A stretch of DNA of 64,000 nucleotides, from contig JALEZD010000003.1 in the NCBI GenBank assembly GCA_022772735.1, positions 1 to 64,000 of the forward strand. Direction: 5' to 3'. Position numbers and translations under genes: made by a program. The notes beneath the pieces were generated by a model, which ran no database searches, was not told where the DNA came from, and saw only the letters and a program-made list of their open reading frames with translations. The stretch is from Erysipelotrichaceae bacterium. Lineage in GTDB: Bacteria > Bacillota_I > Bacilli_A > Erysipelotrichales > Erysipelotrichaceae. This document shows positions 9,789-18,051 of this stretch, one piece after another (within the stretch, counting starts at the first letter, position 1; the number at the start of each line of letters is the position of its first letter).

Positions 9789-10922
9789 ATGACTGGACAA
9801 AATGAAAAAATTAGTTTAACACTTTCACCTAAAAAAGATGAAATCGAAGAAGTTAAAGTAGAGGAAGTTGAAGAAATTAAAATTGCTAGATTTGATGAAA
9901 GTACACTTAGCGATGAAGAGAAAAAGGTTGTAGATGAATTTTCAAAGCAAATTGATATTACGCAATCTGATGTTATACTTCAATATGGTTCCGAAGCTCA
10001 AAAGAAGATTGCTCATTTTAGTGACTCAGCGCTTTCAAATGTAAGGACAAAAGATTTAGGAGAGGTTGGAAGTTTACTAAGCAATTTAGTTGTTGAACTT
10101 AAAAATTTTGATGTAGATGAAAAAGATAATGCAATTACTAGCTTTTTTAAAAAGGCTGCAAATAAAGCTAATAGTTTAAAAGCTAAATATGATAAAGCTG
10201 AATTGAATGTTGAAAAAATTGTTAAAATATTAGAAGAACATCAAATTACATTATTAAAGGATATCGCACTTTTGGATGAGTTATATGAAATAAATATGAC
10301 AAATTTCAAAGAACTTTCAATGTATATTCTTGCAGGTGAGAAAAAATTAAATGAAGTAAAAAATACTGTACTACCAGAGTTAATAAAGAAGGCTGAATTA
10401 TCTGGTTTACCAGAAGACTCTCAAGCTGCCAATGACTTGGCAAATGCTTGTAATAGATTTGAAAAGAAACTACATGATTTGGAATTGACTCGTGCAATAT
10501 CTATTCAAATGGCACCACAGATTAGACTTATCCAAAATAATGACACATTGATGACTGAAAAAATCCAGTCTACTCTTGTAAATACAATTCCTTTATGGAA
10601 ATCACAAATGTTACTTGCACTAGGTGTTAACCATTCTAAAGAAGCAATGGAAGCACAAAGAGAAGTTACAAATATGACAAATTCTTTACTTAAAAAGAAT
10701 GCTGAAACTCTTAAAATGGCAACAATTGAAACTGCCAAAGAATCTGAAAGAGGTATTGTTGATATTCAAACTCTTCAATTTACAAATGAAAAATTAATTT
10801 CTACACTTGATGAAGTTATTAAAATTCAAACTGAAGGAAGGGCTAAACGTGCTGAAGCTCAACAAGAACTTGCAAGAATTGAAAATGAATTAAATAAAAA
10901 ATTACTTGAAATAAAACAATAA
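9789..10922 (+). CDS. telA: TelA family protein (toxic anion resistance)
   Basis: 377 residues, almost entirely helical with coiled-coil character. Typical TelA (PF05816) segments are present: a central region ending FFKKAANK, the L-x-x-I-[AT]-L-L-D-x-L-Y-x-x-N motif (IALLDELYEINMTN), the QMAPQIRLIQNND block, and the WKSQMLLALG segment. TelA proteins are linked to tellurite and other envelope stress, but their biochemistry is unclear. It is the last gene of the operon, 41 bases after the AAA gene, with its own ribosome-binding site and a terminator right after the stop. Confidence 0.92.
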   Translation: MTGQNEKISLTLSPKKDEIEEVKVEEVEEIKIARFDESTLSDEEKKVVDEFSKQIDITQSDVILQYGSEAQKKIAHFSDSALSNVRTKDLGEVGSLLSNLVVELKNFDVDEKDNAITSFFKKAANKANSLKAKYDKAELNVEKIVKILEEHQITLLKDIALLDELYEINMTNFKELSMYILAGEKKLNEVKNTVLPELIKKAELSGLPEDSQAANDLANACNRFEKKLHDLELTRAISIQMAPQIRLIQNNDTLMTEKIQSTLVNTIPLWKSQMLLALGVNHSKEAMEAQREVTNMTNSLLKKNAETLKMATIETAKESERGIVDIQTLQFTNEKLISTLDEVIKIQTEGRAKRAEAQQELARIENELNKKLLEIKQ

Positions 10923-10943
10923 AAAGGGCATTGCCCTTTTTTA
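10923..10943 (+). terminator. Terminator after telA
   Basis: AAAGGGC-ATT-GCCCTTTTTT follows the telA stop directly. Confidence 0.85.
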
Positions 10944-11053
10944 GTTATAAATTATTGTTGATAGACTATTTACAATGTTTGTTTTTTTCTTACAATATAG
11001 CTATAGATTGATATTGTTAGTGTAATAAATATAAGAATGGAGGGTGCTTTGTT

Positions 11054-11887
11054 ATGAAGTATTACAACTACAATAGAAACAAAAACAAATATAATGAGTT
11101 TCAATATAGTTTAGATGTGATTATTAAACTACTTATTTTTACAATGATTTTGGCATTTGTGTTACAAGTTTTAAATATTAAATTAATTGGAATAAACAAA
11201 GAGTTTTTGATATTAGATTACTATATACTTGGAGATGTTTTTTTATCACTTTTTACAATATTTATATGTTGGGGATTGCCTTTATTTATAGGAGTTATTA
11301 GCTGTAACCATTTCTTATATTTTAGTGGTTTAAATGAAAAAATATTCAATAGAATAGATAGAAGTAAATTTATTATTGGAAGAGCTTTAAAAAGTTCACT
11401 CTTAGGGTTCTTTTTAACTTTAATATTTTATTTGTTTTGTTTTATATTTTTGGTGATTATTTTTAAAGTTTCAAATCCAAGTATGGAAATTTCTGTAACA
11501 CTAAAATCATATACGAATGTATTGCTACCTTATTACTATTTTGAAAATCCTTTATTATATTTAGGTACATATATTTTAGTTATTTCACTATTCGGTTCAG
11601 TTTTTTCAACTATAGGATTTTATTTATCGTTATTAATTAAAAATAAGTTTTTTATTTATTGCTTACCATTTATTATTATGATGATTTATTCAATCTTAGC
11701 TAATTTTACCCCTATGCATTTTGGAGGATTATTTGATTATACAAATATTGCGATGTTTTCTCCAATAGGATTTAGATATTTTTCTAAAGATTTTCAAATT
11801 ATTTGTGGATTAATTACACCAATAATACTTTTAATACTAAACTATATTTTGATAATTATTAAGTCCAAAAGAGAATATACACTATGA
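11054..11887 (+). CDS. ABC-2-like membrane subunit of an exporter
   Basis: 277 residues with six hydrophobic segments (about 27-45, 62-84, 114-136, 168-190, 200-217 and 250-268). No signal peptide or enzymatic motif. It begins a four-gene operon with a second membrane protein, an ABC ATPase and an anchored protein, so it is probably one half of the translocation pathway. The ribosome-binding site is GGAGGGTG. It overlaps the next gene by 4 bases (ATGA). Substrate unknown; peptide export or bacteriocin immunity is a common role for such sets. Confidence 0.75.
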   Translation: MKYYNYNRNKNKYNEFQYSLDVIIKLLIFTMILAFVLQVLNIKLIGINKEFLILDYYILGDVFLSLFTIFICWGLPLFIGVISCNHFLYFSGLNEKIFNRIDRSKFIIGRALKSSLLGFFLTLIFYLFCFIFLVIIFKVSNPSMEISVTLKSYTNVLLPYYYFENPLLYLGTYILVISLFGSVFSTIGFYLSLLIKNKFFIYCLPFIIMMIYSILANFTPMHFGGLFDYTNIAMFSPIGFRYFSKDFQIICGLITPIILLILNYILIIIKSKREYTL

Positions 11888-12525
11888 TAAAATACTTACA
11901 TTTAAATAAAAAAATAATGATAACTCTAATATTGAATTTGTTTTTTGTAACTTTACAATCATTTTTAATACAAAGTGTTATTTCTAAAAACGATTATTTA
12001 CAAGTTTATTTTGGAAGTTATTTTTCATATACATTTTTTTTGGTTACTATTCCATTAATTTTATTAATAAATTCTGAAATTAATAAGAACTATAATCTAA
12101 TTTGTGTAAGAGTTAGAATGGGATATATACCTAGAGAAATTTTAAATGTATTACTTTGTGTATTAATGGCAATAGAGTTATCAATTTTTAATATTATAAT
12201 TATAGTATTTATTTCATATATAAAAAGTAATACTTTTAATTTATATTTGATTTACTATTTTTCTAATAAAATTTTATTGATTTCTATTACACTTGTACTT
12301 TTTACACAAGCAATCAGGCTGTTTTTAAATAAACCAATTACTTTATTAATTGGCTTTGCATTTTCTATACTTTTACAAGTATATAATATGGTTAGTATTG
12401 ATATTAAATATGGAAGTTTTTTTGATAATCCGTTATTTATAAAAATTATCATATTTTTGCTAGTAATATCAATTTTATGTATATTTTTTCATTGTATAAA
12501 AGAAAGGGTAATTTATGATAAGTAA
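11884..12525 (+). CDS. Second ABC-2-like membrane subunit
   Basis: 213 residues with about six membrane spans and short loops. I recognise no named family. The 4-base overlap with the upstream membrane gene and the 11-base overlap with the downstream ATPase show tight coupling. It most likely pairs with the 11054 product in the membrane. Confidence 0.72.
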   Translation: MIKYLHLNKKIMITLILNLFFVTLQSFLIQSVISKNDYLQVYFGSYFSYTFFLVTIPLILLINSEINKNYNLICVRVRMGYIPREILNVLLCVLMAIELSIFNIIIIVFISYIKSNTFNLYLIYYFSNKILLISITLVLFTQAIRLFLNKPITLLIGFAFSILLQVYNMVSIDIKYGSFFDNPLFIKIIIFLLVISILCIFFHCIKERVIYDK

Positions 12526-13168
12526 TAAACTTGAATTAAAAAACTTTTGTAAATCATTTAAAGATAACATACTTTTTCAAAATGTAAATGTAGAATTTAC
12601 AGGAGGGAATGTTTATGGGATTGTTGGACCAAATGGGTGTGGGAAATCGGTATTACTAAAGTGCATATGTGCTTTACTAAATCCAACACAAGGAGAAATA
12701 ATCTATAATAATGAAATAATAACAATGAACAACATTGTAAAAATGAATATAGGTGCAAGCATTGAAAAGCCTACACTTATAGACGATTTAACGGTTATGC
12801 AAAATTTATTATTTCTGGCATCATTTAAAAAAACAATTGATAAAAAGGAAATAAATTATTGGATTGAATACTTTGATTTACTAAAATATAAAAACAAAAA
12901 AATAAAAGAATGTTCTTTAGGAACAAAGCAAAAAACTGCGATAATTCAAGCTATTATGGAAGATCAAAATTTAATATTGTTAGATGAGGTTACAAACAGT
13001 CTAGATCAAAAATCAAAAGAAAAGCTTTTTAATTTAATAGAGACTTTAAAAGAAAATAAAAAAATAGTGATATATGTGAATCATAGTAAAGATGAAATAA
13101 ATAGATTGTGTGATGTTGTTTACAAAATTGAAGATGAAGGACTACATTTATGCGAAAAATTTTTATAA
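12515..13168 (+). CDS. ABC transporter ATP-binding protein (exporter type)
   Basis: 217 residues. Walker A is GPNGCGKSVL, the signature is an unusual SLGTKQ in place of LSGGQ, Walker B is LILLDEVTNSLD, and the switch His lies in VNHSKDE. The SxGxxQ signature and small size fit exporters of the bacitracin/lantibiotic-immunity class (BcrA-like). It powers the two membrane subunits encoded just upstream. It overlaps the next gene by 19 bases. Confidence 0.88.
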   Translation: MISNKLELKNFCKSFKDNILFQNVNVEFTGGNVYGIVGPNGCGKSVLLKCICALLNPTQGEIIYNNEIITMNNIVKMNIGASIEKPTLIDDLTVMQNLLFLASFKKTIDKKEINYWIEYFDLLKYKNKKIKECSLGTKQKTAIIQAIMEDQNLILLDEVTNSLDQKSKEKLFNLIETLKENKKIVIYVNHSKDEINRLCDVVYKIEDEGLHLCEKFL

Positions 13169-13815
13169 TTGTTTTTATATTTTTAATCATTATTAGTGCA
13201 ATGATAGGGATGTACTTAAGACCTTACTATAAAAATACAAATATATATGATATGAATAATGCAAGGGTAAAAGTTGATACTGAAATATCATTTATCGAAC
13301 TATCATATAAAGATAGAATCAACTATGAAAATTCGTTTAATAATGAAATAGTAGCAAGAGTTGAATTTAAATCAAGAAAAATTTATGGTAATAAAGTTAT
13401 AGCAAATGTTCAAGTGAAAGATGTATTTTTAGGAGATATTTCTCAAAAAAATATAAATATTATTGAAGATATAGAATATTCAATTGAAGATGGAGAAACA
13501 ATAATTTTATCAAAAGGGCTTTATATTCCAATGCAGCAAGGAAAAGAGTATATTGTTAATATAAAGAAAGTAGCGAACAATTTATACTTATTCACAACAA
13601 TTGATTTCAGTTGCTATATAGCTGAAGAAACTTATGATGTTTTTGAAATAAAAGAAATGTATGAGTCAATAACTCCAGATATTTATATGAAAAATATTAT
13701 ATTAACACTGAGTAAAGATTACGAATCTACGATAGAAAATGTTACAACTGATGAATATATAAAAATAAAAAATTTATCTATAGAAAACGCTAAAAAATAT
13801 ATGTCATTTAAATAA
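13150..13815 (+). CDS. Membrane-anchored extracytoplasmic protein of the exporter operon
   Basis: 221 residues. One N-terminal hydrophobic segment (about 4-20) acts as an uncleaved anchor or signal; no lipobox Cys is present. The remainder is a hydrophilic beta-rich domain of unknown family. The start lies inside the ATPase gene. Position suggests an accessory or immunity subunit of the ABC exporter. A terminator follows. Confidence 0.7.
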   Translation: MRKIFIIVFIFLIIISAMIGMYLRPYYKNTNIYDMNNARVKVDTEISFIELSYKDRINYENSFNNEIVARVEFKSRKIYGNKVIANVQVKDVFLGDISQKNINIIEDIEYSIEDGETIILSKGLYIPMQQGKEYIVNIKKVANNLYLFTTIDFSCYIAEETYDVFEIKEMYESITPDIYMKNIILTLSKDYESTIENVTTDEYIKIKNLSIENAKKYMSFK

Positions 13816-13826
13816 TCGTTTATTAT

Positions 13827-13867
13827 AAAACAAGATAATTGTTTAAAAACTAAATATCTTGTTTTTT
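13827..13867 (+). terminator. Terminator closing the exporter operon
   Basis: AAAACAAGATA pairs with TATCTTGTTTT around a 17-base loop and runs into a T-rich tail. Confidence 0.65.
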
Positions 13868-13887
13868 ATTTACAAACAGGTTATTCC

Positions 13888-13917
13888 TTGAAAAAAATAT
13901 TAATAATATGATAATAT
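13888..13917 (+). promoter_or_regulatory. Promoter of the hydrogenase-like / importer operon
   Basis: TTGAAA (13888-13893) and TAATAT (13912-13917) are 18 bases apart. The predicted start of transcription is only ~15 bases before the ATG at 13939, so the leader is very short. Confidence 0.55.
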
Positions 13918-13938
13918 AGTTTAGCTGGAGGTTAGTAT

Positions 13939-14586
13939 ATGCTAACTATTGTAAATAATACTGTCTTAAAAAAGTATATTTGGTTAAATCCAGTTATAAC
14001 TTCATCTTATGATGAAACTAGTTTAATTAAATGTATTAGTGAAATTGGTTTTGAAATAGTAAAACCTAAGGAAAAACATTTAGATATTGTATTAGCTAAA
14101 TATAAAAGAGAACTATTAAACACAAAAAAACCCATTCTCGATAAAAGATGTCCACTTATTGTTGAACATTATAAAGATAGAATGGAAGATTTTAAAGATG
14201 TTGATATAGATCCGATTTTAATTCATGTTTCAAAAGAACTTAGCAACAGAGATGATTTAATGGATGGAATTAAATATATAATTACTCCATGTACTAGCCT
14301 TAAAAAAATTGGTGAAAATTTGAAATTAAAAAATACAGTTTTTTATACTTGGGATGAATTTGTATTTGAACATAATATTTCAATTGTTGGAAATAAGTTG
14401 GAGAATTCACCAATTCCTTTAGGTTTTTTTGATTCAATTAGCGACAATATTTTAAAAGTAACAGAAGGGCAATTAAAAATAAGTAAAAAGGATTTAAAAG
14501 ATTATGATATCGTAGAAGGTCTATACTGCTTAAATGGATGTCATAATGGAGACGGAGTAACATGCATAAAAAGAAAAAAACAATAA
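13939..14586 (+). CDS. Small [FeFe]-hydrogenase-like protein (H-cluster domain remnant)
   Basis: 215 residues. Three spaced motifs mirror the signature motifs of the iron-only hydrogenase large-subunit C-terminal domain: RCPLIVEHYKD (C71, motif 1), ITPCTSLKK (C118, motif 2) and EGLYCLNGCHNGDG (C197, C201, motif 3). The normal domain is ~300 residues or more, and motif 1 here lacks the usual TSC before Cys-Pro. No ferredoxin-like N-terminus is present. It is therefore more likely a redox or sensory relative than a working hydrogenase. It is the first gene of an operon with an SsuABC-like importer and overlaps the permease by 25 bases. Confidence 0.6.
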   Translation: MLTIVNNTVLKKYIWLNPVITSSYDETSLIKCISEIGFEIVKPKEKHLDIVLAKYKRELLNTKKPILDKRCPLIVEHYKDRMEDFKDVDIDPILIHVSKELSNRDDLMDGIKYIITPCTSLKKIGENLKLKNTVFYTWDEFVFEHNISIVGNKLENSPIPLGFFDSISDNILKVTEGQLKISKKDLKDYDIVEGLYCLNGCHNGDGVTCIKRKKQ

Positions 14587-15320
14587 TAAGTTTAAGTTTT
14601 ATACTATTAATTTGGTATATTATCTCTAGCTTGAATATATATACTTCTTACTTATTACCAAGCCCAATTTCAGTTTTTAATTCTTTTATTGAACTAGTTA
14701 AATCCAATGTATTAATTATTCATATTATTAGTAGTATGAATAGAGTTTTTATCGGTTATGGAATTTCACTTTTTATAGCTATATTTTTGGGTATGATTAC
14801 ATTGTTTTTTACAAAATTTATGGACTATTTTGATTGGATTATTAAATTTTTAAAAGTAGTACCACCATTAAGTTTAATTCCTTTGATTATTTTATGGTTT
14901 GGTATAGGAGAAACTTCAAAGATAATAATTATTGTTTTGGCTTCGTTTTTTCCAATATATTTGAATATTGATAAAGGATTAAAAAGTGTTGATCCTAAAT
15001 TAATTGATGTTGGAAAGGCATTTAATTTTGATGATTTTAAAATTCTATACAAAATAATAATTCCATCAGCAATACCTGATATTCTTGTGGGCATGAGAAT
15101 AGGTATGGGATATAGTTTTAGGGCTATTATTGGTGCTGAAATGATTGCGGCAAGTAGTGGGCTAGGATATATGATAAATTTTGCAAAATCAATGTTACAC
15201 ACTGATGTTGTGATTGTAGGAATAATTTGTATTGGGCTTCTTGGTTATATTAGTGATGAAATTTTTAAAATTTTAATAAATTATTATTTAAAGGATACAA
15301 AAGGTAATGGCTGGAATTGA
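14562..15320 (+). CDS. ABC importer permease, SsuC/TauC type
   Basis: 252 residues with six membrane spans. The EAA-like cytoplasmic loop is recognisable (DVGKAFNFDDFKILYKIIIP followed by SAIPDILVGMRIGMG), as in nitrate/sulfonate/taurine permeases. It sits between the hydrogenase-like gene and the ATPase, overlapping both. The ligand cannot be inferred from the permease alone. Confidence 0.87.
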   Translation: MHKKKKTIISLSFILLIWYIISSLNIYTSYLLPSPISVFNSFIELVKSNVLIIHIISSMNRVFIGYGISLFIAIFLGMITLFFTKFMDYFDWIIKFLKVVPPLSLIPLIILWFGIGETSKIIIIVLASFFPIYLNIDKGLKSVDPKLIDVGKAFNFDDFKILYKIIIPSAIPDILVGMRIGMGYSFRAIIGAEMIAASSGLGYMINFAKSMLHTDVVIVGIICIGLLGYISDEIFKILINYYLKDTKGNGWN

Positions 15321-16011
15321 ATTAAAAGGTGTAAATAAATCCTATAATTTAAATGGTAATAAAATTTCGGTTTTAAAAGACTTTAGCTTAAGTTTAAAAA
15401 CTAATGAAATTACAGTGATTTTAGGGAAAAGTGGTTGTGGAAAGACAACATTATTAAAATTGATACAAGGTTTAGAGAATATTGATAGTGGAAAAATTGT
15501 TTATGAAAATTTAAAGATAACAACTGTTTTTCAAGAGAGTTTACTTATGCCTTGGCTAAATGTATATGATAATATAATTTTTTCACTTAACAAAAAAGAT
15601 ATAATACAAAACGAAATTAATGATTTATTAAATTTGATTGGATTAAAAAATTATGAAAAAGCATTCCATTCTTCATTATCTGGTGGTATGAAAGCAAGAG
15701 TTTCACTTGCAAGAGCTTTGGCATATAATCCAGATTATATATTAATGGATGAACCTTTTGCATCACTTGATTATTTTACAAAGGAGCAAATGCAAAATGA
15801 AGTTATTAAGTTACAAAAACATAAAAAATGTGGAATATTGTTTGTAACTCATTCAATTGATGAAGCTCTACTTTTAGCACATAAAATAATTATTATTGAT
15901 AGTGGCAACATTAAAGAAACATATGAAATAACCGATGAAGAAAGAGATTTACTTAGTAGTAAATTTATTGAGTTAAAAAAATTGATAATAAAAAATTTGA
16001 AGGAGAGATGA
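15307..16011 (+). CDS. ABC importer ATPase, SsuB/TauB type
   Basis: 234 residues. Walker A GKSGCGKTT, Q-loop in VFQESLLMPWLNV (the xPW motif typical of SsuB/TauB ATPases), signature LSGGMKAR, Walker B ILMDEPFASLD, switch VTHSIDEA. It overlaps the permease by 14 bases. The TGA stop overlaps an ATG (ATGA) just before the lipoprotein gene. Confidence 0.92.
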   Translation: MAGIELKGVNKSYNLNGNKISVLKDFSLSLKTNEITVILGKSGCGKTTLLKLIQGLENIDSGKIVYENLKITTVFQESLLMPWLNVYDNIIFSLNKKDIIQNEINDLLNLIGLKNYEKAFHSSLSGGMKARVSLARALAYNPDYILMDEPFASLDYFTKEQMQNEVIKLQKHKKCGILFVTHSIDEALLLAHKIIIIDSGNIKETYEITDEERDLLSSKFIELKKLIIKNLKER

Positions 16012-16013
16012 TT

Positions 16014-16973
16014 ATGAAAAAACTTATATTGGCGATGTCATTTATGATGGTTTTAACTGCTTGTTCAAGCAACAGTGCTTCAATTAAAAAAGCAGAAAAT
16101 GAAGATGCAAAACTTAGTGTAGATAAGCTTACTCTTACTTATGTTACATCTCCATTAAATGTTCCATCAATTATTGAAAAAGAAAAAGGACTATTTTCTA
16201 GTGAACTTAAAGATGTTGAAGTTGTTTATTCTGATATAACATCTGGTTCAGAGCAAAGTACAGCACTTGCAAGTGGAGATGTTCAATTTTTACATGCAAT
16301 AGGTGGTTCATCAGTTGTTGCTGCTGCAGCATCAGGACTTGATATAAAAATTGTAAATATGTATAGTAGAGCACCAAAAGCATTTGCACTATTTAGTAAA
16401 GATGGAAGTATAAAATCTGCAAAAGATTTAGTTGGTAAAAAAATTGCTGGACCAATGGGAACAAATTTACATGAGTTATTAGTTTCTTATTTAAAATCAG
16501 AAAATTTATCACTTAATGATGTAGAATTTTTAAACCTTTCAATTCCAGATGCATATGCTGGTCTTGAAAGTGGAAACATTGATGTTGCATTATTGGGTGG
16601 ACCTGCAGCATATAAAGCAAAGCAAGCTGGATTTAATATGATTGTTGATGGAGAAGGATATATAGAAGCAATTATCGCTGTAGCAACAACACAAAAATAT
16701 TATGACGAACATAAAGATGTTATTGATAAATTAATTAAAGTTCAAAGTGATATTAGAGAAGAAATGAAAAATAACCCAGAAGAAGTTAAAAAGACTGTTG
16801 TAGAAATTTTAGGTATTAGTGAAGAAGCGTATGATGAAATGTTTTCTCAATATGATTTTTCAATGGAAGTTACACAAAAAGACATTGATGGATTACAAAA
16901 AACTGCAGATTTTATGTTTGAATCAGAAATGATTAAAGAAAAAATTAATGCCAGTGACTTATTTATTAAGTAG
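16014..16973 (+). CDS. Solute-binding lipoprotein, SsuA/NMT1-like
   Basis: 319 residues. The signal peptide ends in the lipobox LTAC. The mature part is a periplasmic-binding-protein fold of the SsuA/NMT1 class (YVTSPLNVP ... EKEKGLF near the N-terminus; KSAKDLVGKKIAGPMGT hinge strand; GNIDVALLGGPAA). The ATG at 16008 abuts the AGGAGA ribosome-binding site, so the ATG at 16014 is chosen. It delivers the unknown ligand to the permease encoded upstream. Confidence 0.88.
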   Translation: MKKLILAMSFMMVLTACSSNSASIKKAENEDAKLSVDKLTLTYVTSPLNVPSIIEKEKGLFSSELKDVEVVYSDITSGSEQSTALASGDVQFLHAIGGSSVVAAAASGLDIKIVNMYSRAPKAFALFSKDGSIKSAKDLVGKKIAGPMGTNLHELLVSYLKSENLSLNDVEFLNLSIPDAYAGLESGNIDVALLGGPAAYKAKQAGFNMIVDGEGYIEAIIAVATTQKYYDEHKDVIDKLIKVQSDIREEMKNNPEEVKKTVVEILGISEEAYDEMFSQYDFSMEVTQKDIDGLQKTADFMFESEMIKEKINASDLFIK

Positions 16974-17057
16974 TTTTATTAATTTAATCCCTTTTTGCTA
17001 TGTGATATTTGTTTAACAAATAAATATATAATATAATTAAAAAAAAGGAGGAGAATG

Positions 17058-17483
17058 ATGCAAACTAAAAGATATAAACCAAGTTATTTTAAGCTAATTT
17101 CAGGAATAGTATCAGCATTTTTTGCCATGATTGTATGCTTTTATATTGCGAGTATTTTTCTGGATGTAACAGTTTCTGCAATTATTGGGATATTAATAGG
17201 TATATGTATTATTTTTATTGTAATTAGCGAATTTAAACAGTTTGTTGAAATTAATAATGGTTCTGTTTTATTTAAGCATGGAAAGAAAATAAATGTTTTT
17301 GAGATAGAAAAATGTAAATTTTCAGCATATACCGACAATAATTCACAAACAATATATGTCTATGATGAAAATGGTATAAAACATGATATAGATTGTTCAG
17401 GAATAAGTAACAAAAACTTTTATGAATTAATTAATGATTTGAATATTATTGGTGATAATTCACCTGTTACAAAACTAAATTAG
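17058..17483 (+). CDS. Small membrane protein with PH-like cytoplasmic domain
   Basis: 141 residues. Two adjacent hydrophobic segments (about 11-32 and 37-55) are followed by a beta-rich domain whose strand pattern (VEINNGSVLFKHGKKI) recalls bacterial PH-like DUFs. No named family is certain. A strong AAAGGAGG lies 6 bases before this ATG; the ATG at 17055 would be too close. It is probably cotranscribed with the next small membrane gene. Confidence 0.65.
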   Translation: MQTKRYKPSYFKLISGIVSAFFAMIVCFYIASIFLDVTVSAIIGILIGICIIFIVISEFKQFVEINNGSVLFKHGKKINVFEIEKCKFSAYTDNNSQTIYVYDENGIKHDIDCSGISNKNFYELINDLNIIGDNSPVTKLN

Positions 17484-17494
17484 AGGGAGAAATT

Positions 17495-17926
17495 ATGGAG
17501 TTCTTGAAACAAAATTGGTATATTGGTTTATTCGTAGTTTTTGCAGTTGTTTATTATATTGGGCTAATGCTTTATATGAACAAGCAAAAAAACAAAAAAA
17601 ATAAATGGTTTGAGGAAAACCCTACTGCTGCAAAAGTAATAGTTGAAAATAAACAAAAAGGTATCCACTCAGTTACAATTAGAATTTTATCTGTAGATGG
17701 GAAACCAGTAGAGTTTTTTTCAGAAAAAACTAAACAAGTTTTAGGTTTATTACCTGGAACTCATGTTATTCAATCAACAGCATCATCTACAAGACCTGGT
17801 GTAATGCATAAAACAGTAACAAAAGAATATGGTCCAACTAACCAAGAAGTTACTGTTGAAGCAAATAAAACATATATTTATGATTTTGATCATAAAGAAG
17901 AAAGATATACATTTAATGAAAAATAA
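17495..17926 (+). CDS. Single-span membrane protein of unknown function
   Basis: 143 residues. One N-terminal span (about 8-28) is followed by a basic stretch (NKQKNKKNKW), which places the remaining ~110 residues inside the cell. That part is beta-rich and I do not recognise it. It starts 11 bases after the previous gene with a GAGGGAG ribosome-binding site and ends at a terminator. Confidence 0.68.
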   Translation: MEFLKQNWYIGLFVVFAVVYYIGLMLYMNKQKNKKNKWFEENPTAAKVIVENKQKGIHSVTIRILSVDGKPVEFFSEKTKQVLGLLPGTHVIQSTASSTRPGVMHKTVTKEYGPTNQEVTVEANKTYIYDFDHKEERYTFNEK

Positions 17927-17950
17927 GCTCACTTCAAAATGAGCTTTTTT
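17926..17950 (+). terminator. Terminator after the small membrane genes
   Basis: AGCTCA and TGAGCT pair across an 8-base loop, followed by T5. Confidence 0.8.
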
Positions 17951-18021
17951 AATTCACTAAAGGTGATGAAAATAGAGACAGCGTTTTATAGAAAATACTG
18001 AGTTTTTATTTGAATATTATA

Positions 18022-18048
18022 TATAATTTTTAGTGTATATGAGGGGGA
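18022..18048 (+). promoter_or_regulatory. -10 element and GGGGGAAT ribosome-binding site of the surface gene at 18052
   Basis: TATAAT is at 18022-18027 and GAGGGGGAAT at 18041-18050. GGGGAAT is the complement of the ATTCCCC carried in the loops of the predicted small RNA at 31636. The -35 element is unclear. Confidence 0.5.
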
Positions 18049-18051
18049 ATT

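Noticed and set aside
14825-15202. Minus-strand frame opposite the SsuC-like permease
   Set aside because: The plus strand carries a well-supported permease overlapping its neighbours.
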